From Datura wrightii (taxonomy: Eukaryota; Streptophyta; Magnoliopsida; Solanales; Solanaceae), in NCBI GenBank assembly GCA_035772735.1, contig JASDFA010000003.1:98699001-98763000 (forward strand): a DNA stretch of 64,000 nucleotides, given 5' to 3'. A program made the position numbers and the translations under genes. The stretch's first letter is position 1. Each line of letters starts with the position of its first letter. Shown piece by piece: positions 11,289 through 23,696 of the stretch. The notes beneath the pieces are model-generated. The model had not been told where the DNA came from. It saw only the letters and a program-made list of their open reading frames with translations, and ran no database searches.

Positions 11289-12718
11289 TGTTCGGGTGGT
11301 TTTGGGTTATAAAACCGACACGCAAGTGCACGTGGTCGAACATGTAGTAAGTGTCTTTAGTAAGTCAAGTATCGATCCCACTGAGACTTGGATTAAGTGC
11401 AATTTGCTCAAGTATACTATATTTTACTTCTGAAAATGCAGACAACAATGTAACCAAAAAGTTGATAGTTTGTTTTATATATTTTTATACTAAAACTAAG
11501 AACAATTATCTACTTTGAATCTGAACTATGAATAAAAGCATGCTGAGGTTAAACGAACATGTAATGAAAGTGATTATCATCATCAATTGGTTAATCTTTT
11601 CTTCCTGTTGCTAGCCAAGAACATTTGCCAAGAGATTAAAACTCTCGTATTTAACCTCACTTAAGAATCATGAACCATCCGTCTACATTTCTGTGATCAA
11701 ATGCAATTCATGTCCTAGCCATACGATTCCGGTACCTAAATTGACTAATACGACTTTCAGGTATATTTCTATCCTGAAAGCAAATCAAGACCCAATTTTC
11801 CCAAATCAAGTAAAGAACATATCCTATTAATTCACAACTTTCCAATTTCGTGCTCTCTCGAGTGAAACCGGACTTTTTAGATGTACATTAATGTAGGCCA
11901 CACACCAATGCAGTAAGAACAAGAATTAATAGAACAACATGGAAGAAAAGATGAAAACCATAGAATCAATAATCAAATTTCATCACAATTGTTCATAACC
12001 TCAGCAAGGAGAGGAATTAGCCACTCATTTGTGGATTAATCATCATAAAATGAGTGTTAATCATACAAGCAATTGAACTAAAGAAGAAAGAAAGAGAGAA
12101 AAAACCCTGAACTTTTCGTCCCTCAACTGCCTGTAACCCACGTCCTTGCTCCACCAAGTCAGAATTCTGAAAAATGAACCTAAGTGTGCTATTTATAGTA
12201 GTGGGACTTTTTCCCGGAATAACAAGCAACGTGTCACGGAGTGCATCACGGAGCACTGCCTCTGTGACACGCTACGGACGCCGAGGCTCTTTGGAAATCA
12301 CCCGAACTTGGCCCCGGCAGCACCCTGCCGCGTTGGCAGTGTGTCACGCTGCTTGGGCAGCGCGTTGGCACCTCTTGGTCGCGCAGCCAACCTGCCGTGG
12401 CACGTTGCCAACGCGCAGGTGGGCTGTTGTGGTTGGCCTGCCTGCCGTGGCACGTTGCCAACGCGCAGGTGGGCTGTTTTGTGCCTCCTCTTTGCCGACG
12501 TTCGCGTGTTAATTCCGTTTCCAAGCATCTACTTCACCAACTCATGGATTAGTTACTCAAAAGTCATCAAAACCTACAAAACAAAGGCTAATCATGTTGG
12601 TTAGCACATATCTTCACTTCATACAAAATTACATGAAAATGTATACAATAACTTAGATAAATAAGACTAATTTAAGTCATAAAGCGTATCTCGGGCATGC
12701 TATTTTTGCCCGTGATCA
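11289..12718 (-). repeat. E2 5' LTR
   Basis: 1430 bp, about 98.7% identical by eye to the copy at 6791-8221. It holds the element's promoter: TATAAATA on the minus strand at 12197-12190, with the GTGNCAC inverted repeat upstream at about 12230-12271. Here one arm reads ctctgtgacac, with one mismatch. Confidence 0.95.
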
Positions 12719-12723
12719 CCTAT

Positions 12724-12866
12724 GAACCGTAGATTAGCACTTGCGAAACGCAAGTGCCACCGTAGGTGACACCCAAGCCTTCTAACCAAGAACTGTAGAA
12801 GACCCGTTTCTCGCGGATGGGCACCTGCAAAATGCAGGTGTTGCATAAGTGAGCTCCATGCTGAAA
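12724..12866 (+). repeat. E1 3' LTR, second part, with two perfect hairpins
   Basis: Resumes after E2's target duplication. Hairpins: gcacttgcg-aaa-cgcaagtgc (12737-12757, 9 perfect pairs) and cacctgca-aaa-tgcaggtg (12822-12840, 8 perfect pairs). The right boundary with the following chromovirus LTR is estimated at about 12866. Confidence 0.55.
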
Positions 12867-14746
12867 AGGGTAAAAATTTCCATCTCTGACACATATGCGT
12901 TTTGGAGATGGGCACGACTCGTGGAACCTATCGTGATAGGAGGTTTGGGATCCCATATTCTAGGTGAAACAACGGGGGTGCAATGGACTGTTGGAGCTAG
13001 TAATGGTCCGTTGTGACGCCCATTGTCACTGGCAGTGCCTAATTTCCAAGATTTTCATTAAGGGCATTTTCGTCATTCCTAAGCCCTAGGGTCCTAAACT
13101 ACGTCGTTTTAAGCTTTGAATAGTGAGTCCTAAGGAGGGTAAGTTCATTCGAAGTTATTCCTTATTCATGCATGCAAGTTTAGAGGTTGTGGAGTGGTGA
13201 TCAAGCCTAGTTCTTCAAGTTTTTCATCAATTCTTCATTGGGCAATCAAGGGAGTTATAGAATCAGTTCTTCTTAGGTATGTAGGGTTATGAATGGGTGA
13301 AATTGTTCACACCCTGCCCAATTCCTCCTTAACTCATGAAATTCCATTTGTAATTCTATGGGGTTTTATCTCAATTCTTATGAAATCCTTATGATTTATC
13401 TATGGGTCAATCTCCTTCATGTATCAATTCATATTTTATAAATCACGGGTAGATTTTTATGACTATTTCAAATTATAAACTTATGGATTTAGATTTCTAC
13501 AAACTATGCCCAATTATACATATTTCATGAAAGTTCAAGTTATGATTCCATTTTGATTTTGATGTTCATTAGCCCATTATGATTTATGACTTATGATATA
13601 ATTTCTCTCAAATGCTCATCATTAATTTATGAACATCAAGTATAAATGAATTACAAGTATGCATGAACTTCATGGTTTATGGATTTATGATTTTGGATGA
13701 CTTACCATTCTTATTTCATGGCTAGTTCACGTGTTTCAAGCATGCTTATGATTATCATGATTTTAAACTAGCCCATGAATCTCATGTATATTATCCTATG
13801 AGCACTATATATGTTTTGGGAGTAGTATTTAACAACGAGTAGAACTGGGGTCCAAGCATACCCCAAGTCTCAGAACTACGCGCCATCGTAGCCACGATGG
13901 GACCTCCATGGTACTGTCCCCTTTGCTCAAATAGGCCTTTTTGTTGTGATATCACACCTCTCTTCATGGTTCTACTATTGGCAAGGTACGAACACCATCC
14001 CGACTAGGGGTTTACAGGTCGGGCTCCATGTGTGCTCATATAGGGTATGTCAGTTATAAGAATCTCCCACCGTTCCTCGTGATTTATGTATGGTTATGAT
14101 TATATACTTTATCTCAAGTCATGGTTAATAAAACTTTTATCTTATGATTATGATTATAAATGATTTACAAATGTTTTGAAAACTTTGAACGCTTATGTTT
14201 ACACTATGATATTTACGTTATAATCATGTTGTCCTACTCTTATTAACTTTTACATATTTTAACTATCCATTTTACTTACCTTGCATACTTGGTACATTTC
14301 ACGTACTGACTGCATACTCTATGCTGTATCATCTCATAATACAGGACCGAGGGATCTTTCTCAGAAGCATCCTTAGCCCCTGCTTTCCCACTCAGACCTG
14401 TCTAGCTTGCATTGGTGAGTCCTCATCCTCTGAGGACATTCGATATCTGTAGTTGTTATGTTTCACTTCAGCTTCAGACTTGTCGGGTTAGTTAGGGTGT
14501 TGTCCCATCAACCCATCGGATATGTTAAAGGCTTTCAGAATTTGCAGAGTAATCATCTTTTTCATGTATGATGTAAATTCTAGTTCTGATTTTATGTTAT
14601 GATTAGACTTCCACTATGTTAGTTATGTTGATCTTCTGCTTTCATCTTACTGAATTAGATATTATGTTCATGTCATTGGTCGACTTAGAGCCTTTCGGGG
14701 TTCCTTGTCCCATGTCTCGATCTGGGCCTATGTTCGGGTCATGACA
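12867..14746 (+). repeat. Tekay-type LTR A, 5' end unclear
   Basis: Contains the landmarks of the chromovirus LTRs here: actcgtgg near 12920, gggcattttcgtcattcc near 13058, agtacgt-rich and 'gagtcctcatcctctgagg' stretches near 14416-14434, and an end in gggtcatgaca at 14746. It most resembles LTR F (59587-61999). No clear TG start and no primer site follow, so it is a partial or solo LTR. No coding content. Confidence 0.65.
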
Positions 14747-16456
14747 AGAAAGTGAGAAAAATGTTCTAGTGGTAATGAGTGGTCACCAGGGGTCGTGGTA
14801 AGAACCAACGACTTGTGGCACGACTCGTCATGATTGGACGTTAGTTTTTCATTCTGAATTTCCTGGGGTATTTTTATAAGTTTCTATGCTTTTAACTCCT
14901 GTACCAAGTCATTTTTGATTTCCTAAGGGGGAGGGGGGTAATTAAAGGGTTTTACTTAGCCTAAACTCTCCTTTCCCCCCACCATACACCGTAGACTCAA
15001 ATCAAAACCCTCAAGGCTCTTGAGGAAGTTAGGGTTCATCTTTTTCAAATCTCTTGGATCCCAAGCTTAAGTCAAGAAATCATCAAGTCAGGTATGTGGG
15101 ATTGTCAATAAGGGATTCCTTTCACCTTTATGACCAAACCCCAAACTTAAACTTATGATTTTCAATTCTTTCATGTCTCAATTTCGAATCTCATGGTTTT
15201 CTAGAGTTAGAACCCTTTCATGCAAAATCTCTAAATCCTTTTATGAATTGTTTCTCTAATAATTCTACATGTATTTTATGACTATGATTGGGTTAAATTC
15301 ATTGAAAAAGTCCTATGATTTTAATATTCAATTTAGCATGTTTTACTCAATTATATATGAGTCTCATGAATTTTAATGCTAAGCATCAGGGTTGTAAATT
15401 CAGCATAGTTTTCATGGCCAGTTCACATACCTTCAAGAAATTTAGTAATTTATATGACTTTTAAACTAGCCCATGCAAAAGCTATCATGTTTCAAGTATG
15501 ATTATGAGCACTTATGCATGTTTTGAAAGTAGTATCTAACACCGAGTAGGTAGGGGTTCTAGTGCACCCAGGTATCAATACTACATGCCACCATGGGTAT
15601 GAAGAGGTCCTCGCCAGAGAGTGTCTAACTTGACCGAATGGGCTCATGAGTGAATTCACACCTTTATGGTTTTTACCTTTGGCAAGGTATGAAAACCCTC
15701 CCGACCAGGGTTACATGTTGAGCTCCATGATGCTCACTTGGAGTATGTTGGTTATAAGAATCTCCCACTCCACTTTCATGTTTTATGACGTATTAACCTA
15801 TAGTATTTTGGCCCATTGATCAGTGTATGAATTTACTTATGATTTCAGACATGCTGAGCCCTATGTTTATGTTTTAAAAACCTTGGGTCATTATACTTCA
15901 TTTTATGATAAAATCTCATGTTTTATGGCTATATCACGATCATGATCTTTAGCGTAATGTCCTTATTCTTTTGATTTTCTCATTTTCCATACTCAGTACA
16001 ATTAAAGTACTGAACGCATATTTTGTGTTATATCATCTCATGATAGAGTCTTGGGTGTTTAGTCTCAGCCCCACTAATAGATATGTTTCTATTTTTGATC
16101 AGCTTTGATTGGTAAGTCCTCATCATCTGAGGACAAGAGTTTGATTTTATGTTTTCTTAGTCATTCCAGTTTTCAGGTTTTGTGGAGCTAGTTGGGAACC
16201 TGTTTCTTCAGCTTATCAGATGTTTAGAGGCTTTCAGACTGTTATGTTAGAAGTTTAGCAGGTTGGCTTATGTTGCCATAGTTTGACTGTTTTTGATGTT
16301 TCAGACTTAATTCAATTTTATGATATTCCTTGTTATTAGTTTTTTCTGAGTTGTTTCTATATATTATGATGTCATGCATGTACCATGGGTTACCTATAAG
16401 TCATTCATGGTTCTAAGTCCCCTGTCACATCTAAGGTCTATGCTTGAATTGTGACA
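14747..16456 (+). repeat. Tekay-type LTR B, 5' truncated
   Basis: Lacks the LTR start. The interior resembles the solo LTR at 55663-58312 (for example tatgcttttaactcct near 14885 and 56580). It ends attgtgaca, followed by a decayed tRNA-iMet primer site, so it was a 5' LTR. No coding content. Confidence 0.65.
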
Positions 16457-16475
16457 AGCTTGATATTAGAGCATC
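16457..16475 (+). promoter_or_regulatory. Decayed iMet-type primer site after LTR B
   Basis: Agcttgatattagagcatc resembles AACTTGGTATCAGAGC. Element E5 begins 7 bp further on, so E5 probably inserted into the leader of the element that owned LTR B. Confidence 0.6.
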
Positions 16476-16482
16476 ATGTCTT

Positions 16483-18593
16483 TGTTATACCCCGGGAACC
16501 CAAGGATTCGACCCAGGAGTCAAACAGGGAAAAATCTGGAAAATGTTGCAGCAGTGCAGAATGAGTTGTTAGACGACTCGTGAGGAGAACCTATGAGTCG
16601 TCAGGTGGCTCGTGGGAAGGTTGGACTGGGATGAGGAGCTGAGGTCCCCACGGACGTGGGAACAACTCGTGGTTAGCTACCACGAGTCATCAGGTCTACC
16701 GTGGGGTAAGGTTGAGGATTTAATTAAGGATGAGGCAATGTACTTAACGAAAGCTGGTAACGAGTCGTTGCCTCGGGGGATGAGTCGTCATGTCTTCCGT
16801 TAAGAGCGCAGGTGAAAAATTCCAGTGGACTTGAAGAAATGACCCAACGACTCATTGTCCCTGATAACGAGTCGTCAGGTCGCCCGTTAGGGTCACCTGG
16901 TAGTTATTTCCTGCGAATTAGTAAGTGCATTCTCATAATTTTCTACACTCCTAAGACCTAAACTATGTCGTTTTGAGGTCGGGACTGGGTCTTTTAAGGG
17001 GAAATCATTCATGATAAACCTCATTTGATGCATGTAAGAGTAGAGAAGTAAAAGGAAAGGGATTCAAGTGTTCTTCTTTAATTCTTCAAGATTCCATCTA
17101 GAGATTTTCAAGAGAGTTAAGAATCAAGTAATTCTAGGTATGTGGGGTCTTTAGTGGGTGGTTTATTCCCTGCCCATGCCCAATTTCTCCCTCATTCTAT
17201 GTCTAAAGTTACCAAGACTTGATGAGTCATAACCCAAATGCATGTTTCTCCCAAACATCGATATGAGCATGTTGTAGTATGTCTAAAATCATGGGTGTCA
17301 AATTGTTGGGTTGTTTTCACTTATCTTATGCAATATTTGATGATTTAAATCCTCAAAATCACATATGCCCAAAACATGGGGGTTTTAGTGAAATTCATGG
17401 TTTTGGTGATTTTTTCAAGCATGATATGAACTTTTGAATTTTTAAGCATATTTTCAATTACTCATGTTACTATGATCATGTTTCCTATAAATTTAATCAT
17501 TTTAAGTATGATTGAAATTGTCGCTTATGATTCATGAACTATGATTTTGGTCAATCCAAGGGCCCAATTCCATGGCTAGTATCACGAACTCTCAAGCATG
17601 TTATGATTATCACAATTTAACTAGCCATGCATGTCAGGTATGAATTTTCTATGAGCACGTTGCATGTTTAGGAAGTAGTACTTAACACCGAGTAGGTTCG
17701 GGGCCTAGGTTATGCCTCGAACTCAGAACTACGTGCCACCGTAGTTTATGTTTGGGACCGCCTCAGTGACTTTCCCCTATTCCCTATGGGGCCTTCACGA
17801 GTGATATCATGCCTTTCATGGTTCATGCCCTTGGCAAGGTATAAACAACCTCCCGACTAGGCTTACAGGTCGGGCTCCATGAGTGCTCATATGGGGTATG
17901 TCGGTTATAGAAATCTCCCATTATTCCTCATTGTTGTAATGCATGTATGATTATGTTATTTTGGCTCAAGTTATGTTTTATGAATCATTTTCTCTCATGT
18001 TATGACTATGACAGGTTTATGAATATTTTGGAAATCTTGAGCCTTACGATATACTTATGATTTTAGTTTTTATGATCATGATGTCCCCACTTCTATAACT
18101 TTTATGTTTAAGTATTGTCTTGCACACCTCGCACACTCAGTACATTCCAAGTACTGACCCGTATATTTTCTATGTTGTATCATTTTATGATACAGGATCC
18201 AGTTCGTAGGTTCAGCCTCGCTCTTAGCTTGCTCTCAGTTCTATTGTCCGTTCTCAGTGGTGAGTCCTCATGATTCGGGGGCTTCATATTCGGGGTTTTT
18301 TCTGTCTTTAGTTTTTAGAATGTTGGGGTTAGTTCGGGTCTTGTCCCTTCAACCCGTCTATTATGATTAGAGGCTTTCAGACCTAATTTTAGTATTCATC
18401 TATTTTTTCTTGAATCATGTACTGTTGTTTCTTATATTTCATGACGTAGTTTTATTTAGTTCATGATTATAAAGCTAATTTTTCCGCCTTATGTGAATGT
18501 TCTAGTTATAAGCTCATGCCATGGGTTGACTTGGGGTCCCTCGGGGCTCCTTGTCCCGTGTCTACGATTCAGGGGTATTCTCGGGTTGTGACT
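16483..18593 (+). repeat. E5 5' LTR
   Basis: 2111 bp, starts TGTTATACCCCGGGAACCC and ends gttgtgact (CA end mutated). U3 carries repeated gacgactcgtg and tgagtcgtc inverted motifs (16570-16600, 16660-16690). Confidence 0.88.
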
Positions 18594-18597
18594 AACT

Positions 18598-18609
18598 TGG
18601 TATTAGAGC
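18598..18609 (+). promoter_or_regulatory. Primer binding site, iMet type, of E5
   Basis: TGGTATTAGAGC differs by one base from the usual TGGTATCAGAGC and stands 4 nt after the LTR end. Confidence 0.85.
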
Positions 18610-18806
18610 AATAGGTTCAGATGTGTCCTAGGGAGTCTTAAAGTCACATTAGGTAGAGTCTTTTTCATGGGTGTGAAGTGCGCCACACTTATGACGAAGA
18701 GGCTACCAAATGTTTTAGGAAATGTTCCCTTCTTTCATGATCCATGTCGTGCGATGAAAACTCTCTCCATCCTTCTAATTCTTGCTATTCACGATTGCAG
18801 AAAATT

Positions 18807-20014
18807 ATGGCTCCCAGAAGAATAAACAGAAGAAGGAACAGGAATGATGAAGGCCACGGAGGTGGCAATGATCATGGGCATCAGCAAGCCCCACCTATTC
18901 AAGAGCCCCAAGCACCAGAGCCAGCTGCCCACGCTGAGTTTCGGGCAGCTATTCAGAGTTGGCACAGGCCTTGATCGCTCAGGTCAACCAGCAGGCCGTT
19001 GCACATGTCCCACAGAATAGTAACGCAACGGAGGCCCGGATTAGAGACTTCTTGATGATGAACCCTCCCGAGTTCACGGGATCAAAGGTGGACGAGGATC
19101 CACACGACTTTATTGAAGTAATCTTGAAGGTCATGTAGGTCATGGGAGTGATAAATGAGGAGTGTGTTGATTTGTCCTCTTATTAGCTAAAGGAGGTCGC
19201 TTATATTTGGTACAAGCAATGGAAGGACAGCAGGGCAGCGGGAGTGGGTCCTATCAGCTGGGACAAGTTCCACATGGCCTTTCTCGATAGGTTCTTCCCT
19301 CGGGAGATGAGGGAATTGAAAGCAGTTGAGTTTGTTAACCTCAAACAGGAAAAGATGATAGTGTTAAAATATTCACTTGAGTTCACCCGCCTATCAAAGT
19401 ATGCCCCAAAATTAGTGATGGACCAGAGGACGCGGGTGAGTAGATTCGTGTAGGGAGTAACCGAGTATCTGGACAAGGACTGCAGAACAGCCATGCTTCA
19501 TCAGGATATGGACTACCCATGGATAGTCCTTTAAGCCCAGCAGATGGAGGCAGCTCATATGAGGTAGAGAGAGGCCAAGAGGGCCAGAACTAATAGCTAT
19601 AGGTCCTCCCAGTCGAGGCCAGGAGGTGGGCCTCCCCAGCAGTCCCAGCACAGGTCTATTACACCAACCCCATCTTTAGCCAGTACCCCATCCAGGCCTT
19701 GAGACAATTATAGGAGAAGGGCCTCAGGTTCGAGGGGTCAGAGTAGCATGCGCACAGAGCGCACCTTCCCATTTTGTGCTAGTTGTGACAAGAACCACCC
19801 AGGGAGGTGTTTGGTGGGCTTAGATGCTTATTTCGGGTGTGGCAAACCCGAACACAAACTCATGAATTGCCTCGCAGCCAAGTCAGGAGGTGGTGGAGCC
19901 CGCACTCCAGCAGCTAGTTCAGCAGCTCTAGCGGCACGTCCTACTCAGCAGGGTACTTCGACTGGTCTAGCTGGCGGTCAACGCCAGAACCGATTTTACG
20001 CACTTGGCTCTTGA
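18807..20014 (+). pseudogene. E5 gag (capsid/nucleocapsid), degenerate
   Basis: Starts ATGGCTCCCAGAAGA (MAPRRINRRRN) just after a ttgcag that could be a splice acceptor. A frameshift near 18957 precedes the capsid region (SKVDEDPHDFI, YIWYKQWKD, FLDRFFPREMRELK, LSKYAP). In-frame stops occur in it: TAG after KVM and after SSY (Gln in relatives), TAG after SRFV, TAA after IVL, TGA after PSRP. The zinc knuckle reads YFGCGKPEHKLMNC, so its first Cys is Tyr. This protein would form the particle; it cannot be made intact here. Confidence 0.9.
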
Positions 20015-20038
20015 AAGGAGCAGGAGACTTCTCCCCAT

Positions 20039-23000
20039 GTGGTCACGGGTATGTTGCGAGTCTTTCATATTGATTGTTATGCTTTGTTATATTCGAGAGC
20101 TACACTGTCTTTTGTGACATCTTACATTGGTAGTAACTTTGGGGTTAGTCCTGAAATTTTGTCAGAATCGTTTTCAGTATCTACTCGGGTTGGGGATGTA
20201 GTTGTAGCGAGGCGAGTATATAGAGGTTTCCCCATTACAATAATGCATAAGGTTACCTCTGTAGTCTTAGTAGAATTGGCTATGATAGATTTTGACATTA
20301 TTTTGGGCATGGATTGGTTGTTTGCATGTTATGCTTCTATTAACTGTAGAACCTGAGCGGTGGAGTTCCAATTTCCAGGTGAACCAGTTTTAGAATGGAA
20401 GGGTAGTTTGGTGGTACCTGTAGGCCGCTTTATCACCTATCTCAAGGCCCGAAAAATGGTTGCTAAGGGTTGTATTTACCATTTGGTTAGGTTTAAGGAT
20501 GCCACATCCGAGACCCCAACCATTCAGTTAGTCCCCGTGGTATGTGAGTATCCCAAAGTATTCCCAGATAACCTACCAGGTGCTCCTCCCGAGAGGGAGA
20601 TTGATTTTGAGATTGATCTTTTACCCGACATACAGCCCATATTGATTCCTCTTTACTGAATGGCCCCAGCCGAGCTAAGAGTTAAAGGATCAGTTGAAGG
20701 ATTTGCTAGATAAGGGTTTCATTAGACCGAGTAAGTCTCCATGGGGTGCCCCGGTGTTGTTCTTCTGGAAGAAAGATGGTTCTATTCCGTGTGTATTGAC
20801 TATAGGCAGTTGAACAAGGTCACAATCAAGAATAGATACCCTTTACCCAGGATTGACGACCTATTCGATCAGCTTCAGGGTGCCAAATATTTCTCCAAGA
20901 TAGACCTCAGGTCCGGATATCACCAGCTTAGGGTCGGGAGAGTGACATCTCGAAGACTGCTTTTAGGACCTGGTGTGGCCATTATGAATTCTTTGTTATG
21001 TCTTTTGGACTAACCAATGCCCCTGCAACTTTTATGGATCTGATGAACGGGGTATTCAAGGCATATCTGGACATGTTCGTGATAGTGTTCATTGATGACA
21101 TATTGATATACTCTAGGAGCGAGGAGGAGCACGCCACACACTTGAGGGTAGTAGTCCAAACCCTCAAGGATAACCAGCTATACACCAAGTTCAGCAAATG
21201 TGAGTTCTGGCTGAATTCAGTTGAATTCTCGGGACATGTAGTGTCAAGCGAAGGTATAAGGGTGGACTCCTAGAAAATAGAGGCGGTAAAGAACTGGCCC
21301 AAACCTGTAAACCCTTCGGAGATCAGGAGCTTTTTGCGCTTAGTGGGTTATTATCAGAGGTTTGTGGAAGGTTTCTCATCCATTGTAGCCCCATTGACTA
21401 GATTGACTACGAAAAAGGTGAAATTCCAATGGTCGGAGGCTTGTGAGAAGAGCTTTTAAGAATTGAAGGCCCGACTCACTTCAGCACCAGTGTTGACCTT
21501 ACCGGAGGACACCGATGGCTTTGCTATATATTGTGATGCTTCGAGAGTCGGACTGGGATGTGTATTGATGCAGCACGGGAAAGTCATAGCATATGCTTCT
21601 AGACAGCTGAAAATTCACGAGAAGAATTACTCGACCCATGATCTTGAATTGGCCGCGGTGGTGTTTGGTTTGAAGATATGGCGACACTACTTGTATGTAG
21701 TTCATGTAGATATATTCACTGACCACAAGAGCTTACAACATGTGTTCACGCAGAAGAATCTCAATATCTGGCAACGGAGGTGGTTGGAGCTACTTAAGAC
21801 TATGACTTGAGTATCCTTTACCACCCGGGTAAGGCCAACGTGGTAGCGGATGCCCTTAGTAGACTCTTTATGAAGAGTGTGTCGCATGTGAGCGAAGACA
21901 AGAAGGAGCTAATGAAGGAGGTACATTGACTTGCACGGTTGGGAGTTAGATTAGTTGTCTCAACAAATGGTGTTATAGTTGTTCAGAATGGTTCAGAGTT
22001 GTCCTTGGTAACAAAGGTGAAGGATAAACAAGACGAAGATCCAACATTGGTAAAGTTGAAAGAAGTTGTTCACAATCAGAAGGTAGAGGTCTTCTCCAAA
22101 GGGGGAGATGGTGTGCTTCGGTACTAGGGTCTCTTATGTGTTCCGAACGTGGATGATCTGAGGAGACGGATGTTTCATGAGGCTCACAGATCCAGGTATT
22201 TTATCCATCTAGGTGCCACCAAGATGTATCATGCCTTGCGGGAAATCTACTGGTGGAATGGCATGAAGAGGGATATTGCAGAATTTGTAGCCAAGTGTCT
22301 GAATTGCCAACAAGTGAAGGTTGAGCATCAGAGACCGGGAGGTGTACTTCAGGATATCAGCATTCCTACTTGGAAGTGGGAAGAAATCAACATGGACTTC
22401 ATAACAGGTTTACCCTGCACACATAGACAGTATGACTCCATTTGGGTTGTTGTACACAGGTTAACCAAGGCTACTCATTTTCTACCGGTCAAAACCACCA
22501 ATTCAGCGGAAGATTATGCCAAATTATATATCCGAGAGTTCGTTAGATTGCACGAAGTTCCCTTGTCCATCATATCGGATAGAGGTACTCAATTCACCTC
22601 TCAGTTTTGGAGATCTTTTCAAAAGGGGCTTGGTACCCAGGTCAAGCTTAGCACGACATTTCATCCGCAAACAGATGGCCAGGAGGAGTGAACTATCCAA
22701 ACTCTTGAGGAAATGTTGAGGGCTTGCGTTATTGATTTCAAGGGTAGTTGGGATGAGCATTTACCTCTTGTTGAGTTTGCCTACAACACAACTATCACTC
22801 TAGCATCCAAATGGCACTGTTTGAGGCTCTTTACGGGCGAAGGTGTAGGTTGCCCATTGGTTGGTTTGAGGTCAGTGAGGCTTCATTGGTGGGTCCAGAT
22901 TCAGTCCATGAGGCTATGGAGAAAGTTCAGTTGATAAGAGAAAGGCTAAAAACGGCTCAAAGTCGCCAAAAGTCTTATGCAGATGTGAGGAGAAGAGAGC

Positions 23001-23518
23001 TTGAGTTCGACATTGATGACTGGGTGTTTTTGAAGGTATCTCCCATGAAGGGAGTAATGAGATTGGGGAAGAAAGGAAAACTCATCCCCAACTATATTGG
23101 TCCATACCGGATTGTGAGACAAGTGGGTAAAATAGACTATGAGTTAGAGTTACCTTCAGAGTTAGCTTCAGTTCATCCCGTATTTCACATATCGCTCTTG
23201 ACAAAATGCTTGGGAGATCCAACATTAGTGATTACAGTGGAAAGTGTTGGTGTGAAGGATAGCCTCATTTATGAGGAAATTCCTATTGCAATCTTGGATC
23301 GTCAGATTCAGAGGTTGAGGAACAAGGAAGTAACTTCAGTAAAGGTTCTATGGAGAAATCAACATGTTGAGGGAGCTACGTGGGAAGATGAAGCGGATAT
23401 GATGGCTAAATATCCCCATTTGTCCCTACTGGCCCAGTTTCAGTTTGAGGTATTAGTTTTTTCCCTAAACTTCAACTCAGTTCTTCATGTTTCGTTCATG
23501 CGTACAAGTTTATGTTAG
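20039..23518 (+). pseudogene. E5 pol with chromodomain, degenerate
   Basis: Protease region 20039-20350 (SFVTSYIGSNFGVSPEILSE, IDFDIILGMDWL); the usual Asp of the active site is missing (YSRA). RT spans about 20690-21270 with DYRQLNKVTI, KIDLRSGYHQL and the catalytic FIDD box at about 21091, broken by frameshifts near 20670, 20770 and 20930. RNase H is about 21460-21860 (YCDASRVGLG, FTDHKSLQH). Integrase is about 22150-22930, with the HHCC finger (CLNCQQ), MDFITGLP and SDRGTQF; TGA follows GQEE, the catalytic Glu region. A chromodomain at about 23270-23440 (AILDRQIQRLRNK, VLWRNQHVEGATWEDE) would direct integration to heterochromatin. Nonfunctional. Confidence 0.92.
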
Positions 23519-23660
23519 GATATGATATATGTATGTGATGTCTGAATTCAGTCCAACTATGTAGTTCTTTTCAGGGGTAGTCGTTTCCGTCAGTTTTCGT
23601 CTTAAATGATCAGTATCTGTATATGGTGGTTGTTTGTTCCTGAGTCTTCTTCATGTTTCT

Positions 23661-23696
23661 AACATTCGAGGATGAATGTTCCCTTGAGGGAGATAT
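23661..23696 (+). promoter_or_regulatory. Pre-PPT hairpin and polypurine tract of E5
   Basis: Aacattc-gaggat-gaatgtt (23661-23680) is a perfect 7-bp hairpin, followed by ccttgagggagata ending at the 3' LTR. The loop repeats the AGGA seen in the Athila-type elements although the stem is different. Confidence 0.8.

Larger units (their letters stand above)
6791..12718 (-). mobile_element. E2: young non-autonomous Athila-type LTR retrotransposon
   Basis: Complete element on the minus strand. LTRs of 1431 bp (6791-8221) and 1430 bp (11289-12718) both run TG…CA on the plus strand, with exact target duplications cctat (6786-6790 and 12719-12723). By eye the LTRs differ at about 18 substitutions and one 1-nt indel, about 1.3%, so it is young. 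The internal part carries one gag-like ORF and long non-coding DNA; protease, RT, RNase H and integrase are absent. It resembles what is called TR-GAG or LARD. Primer site, leader, post-stop motif and pre-PPT hairpin match E8/E9, its likely helpers. Confidence 0.93.

Noticed and set aside
11261..11290. tRNA-Asp gene fragment
   Set aside because: Only the 3' terminal 17 nt match and they sit next to an LTR; these are primer binding sites (also 37652 and 52334).
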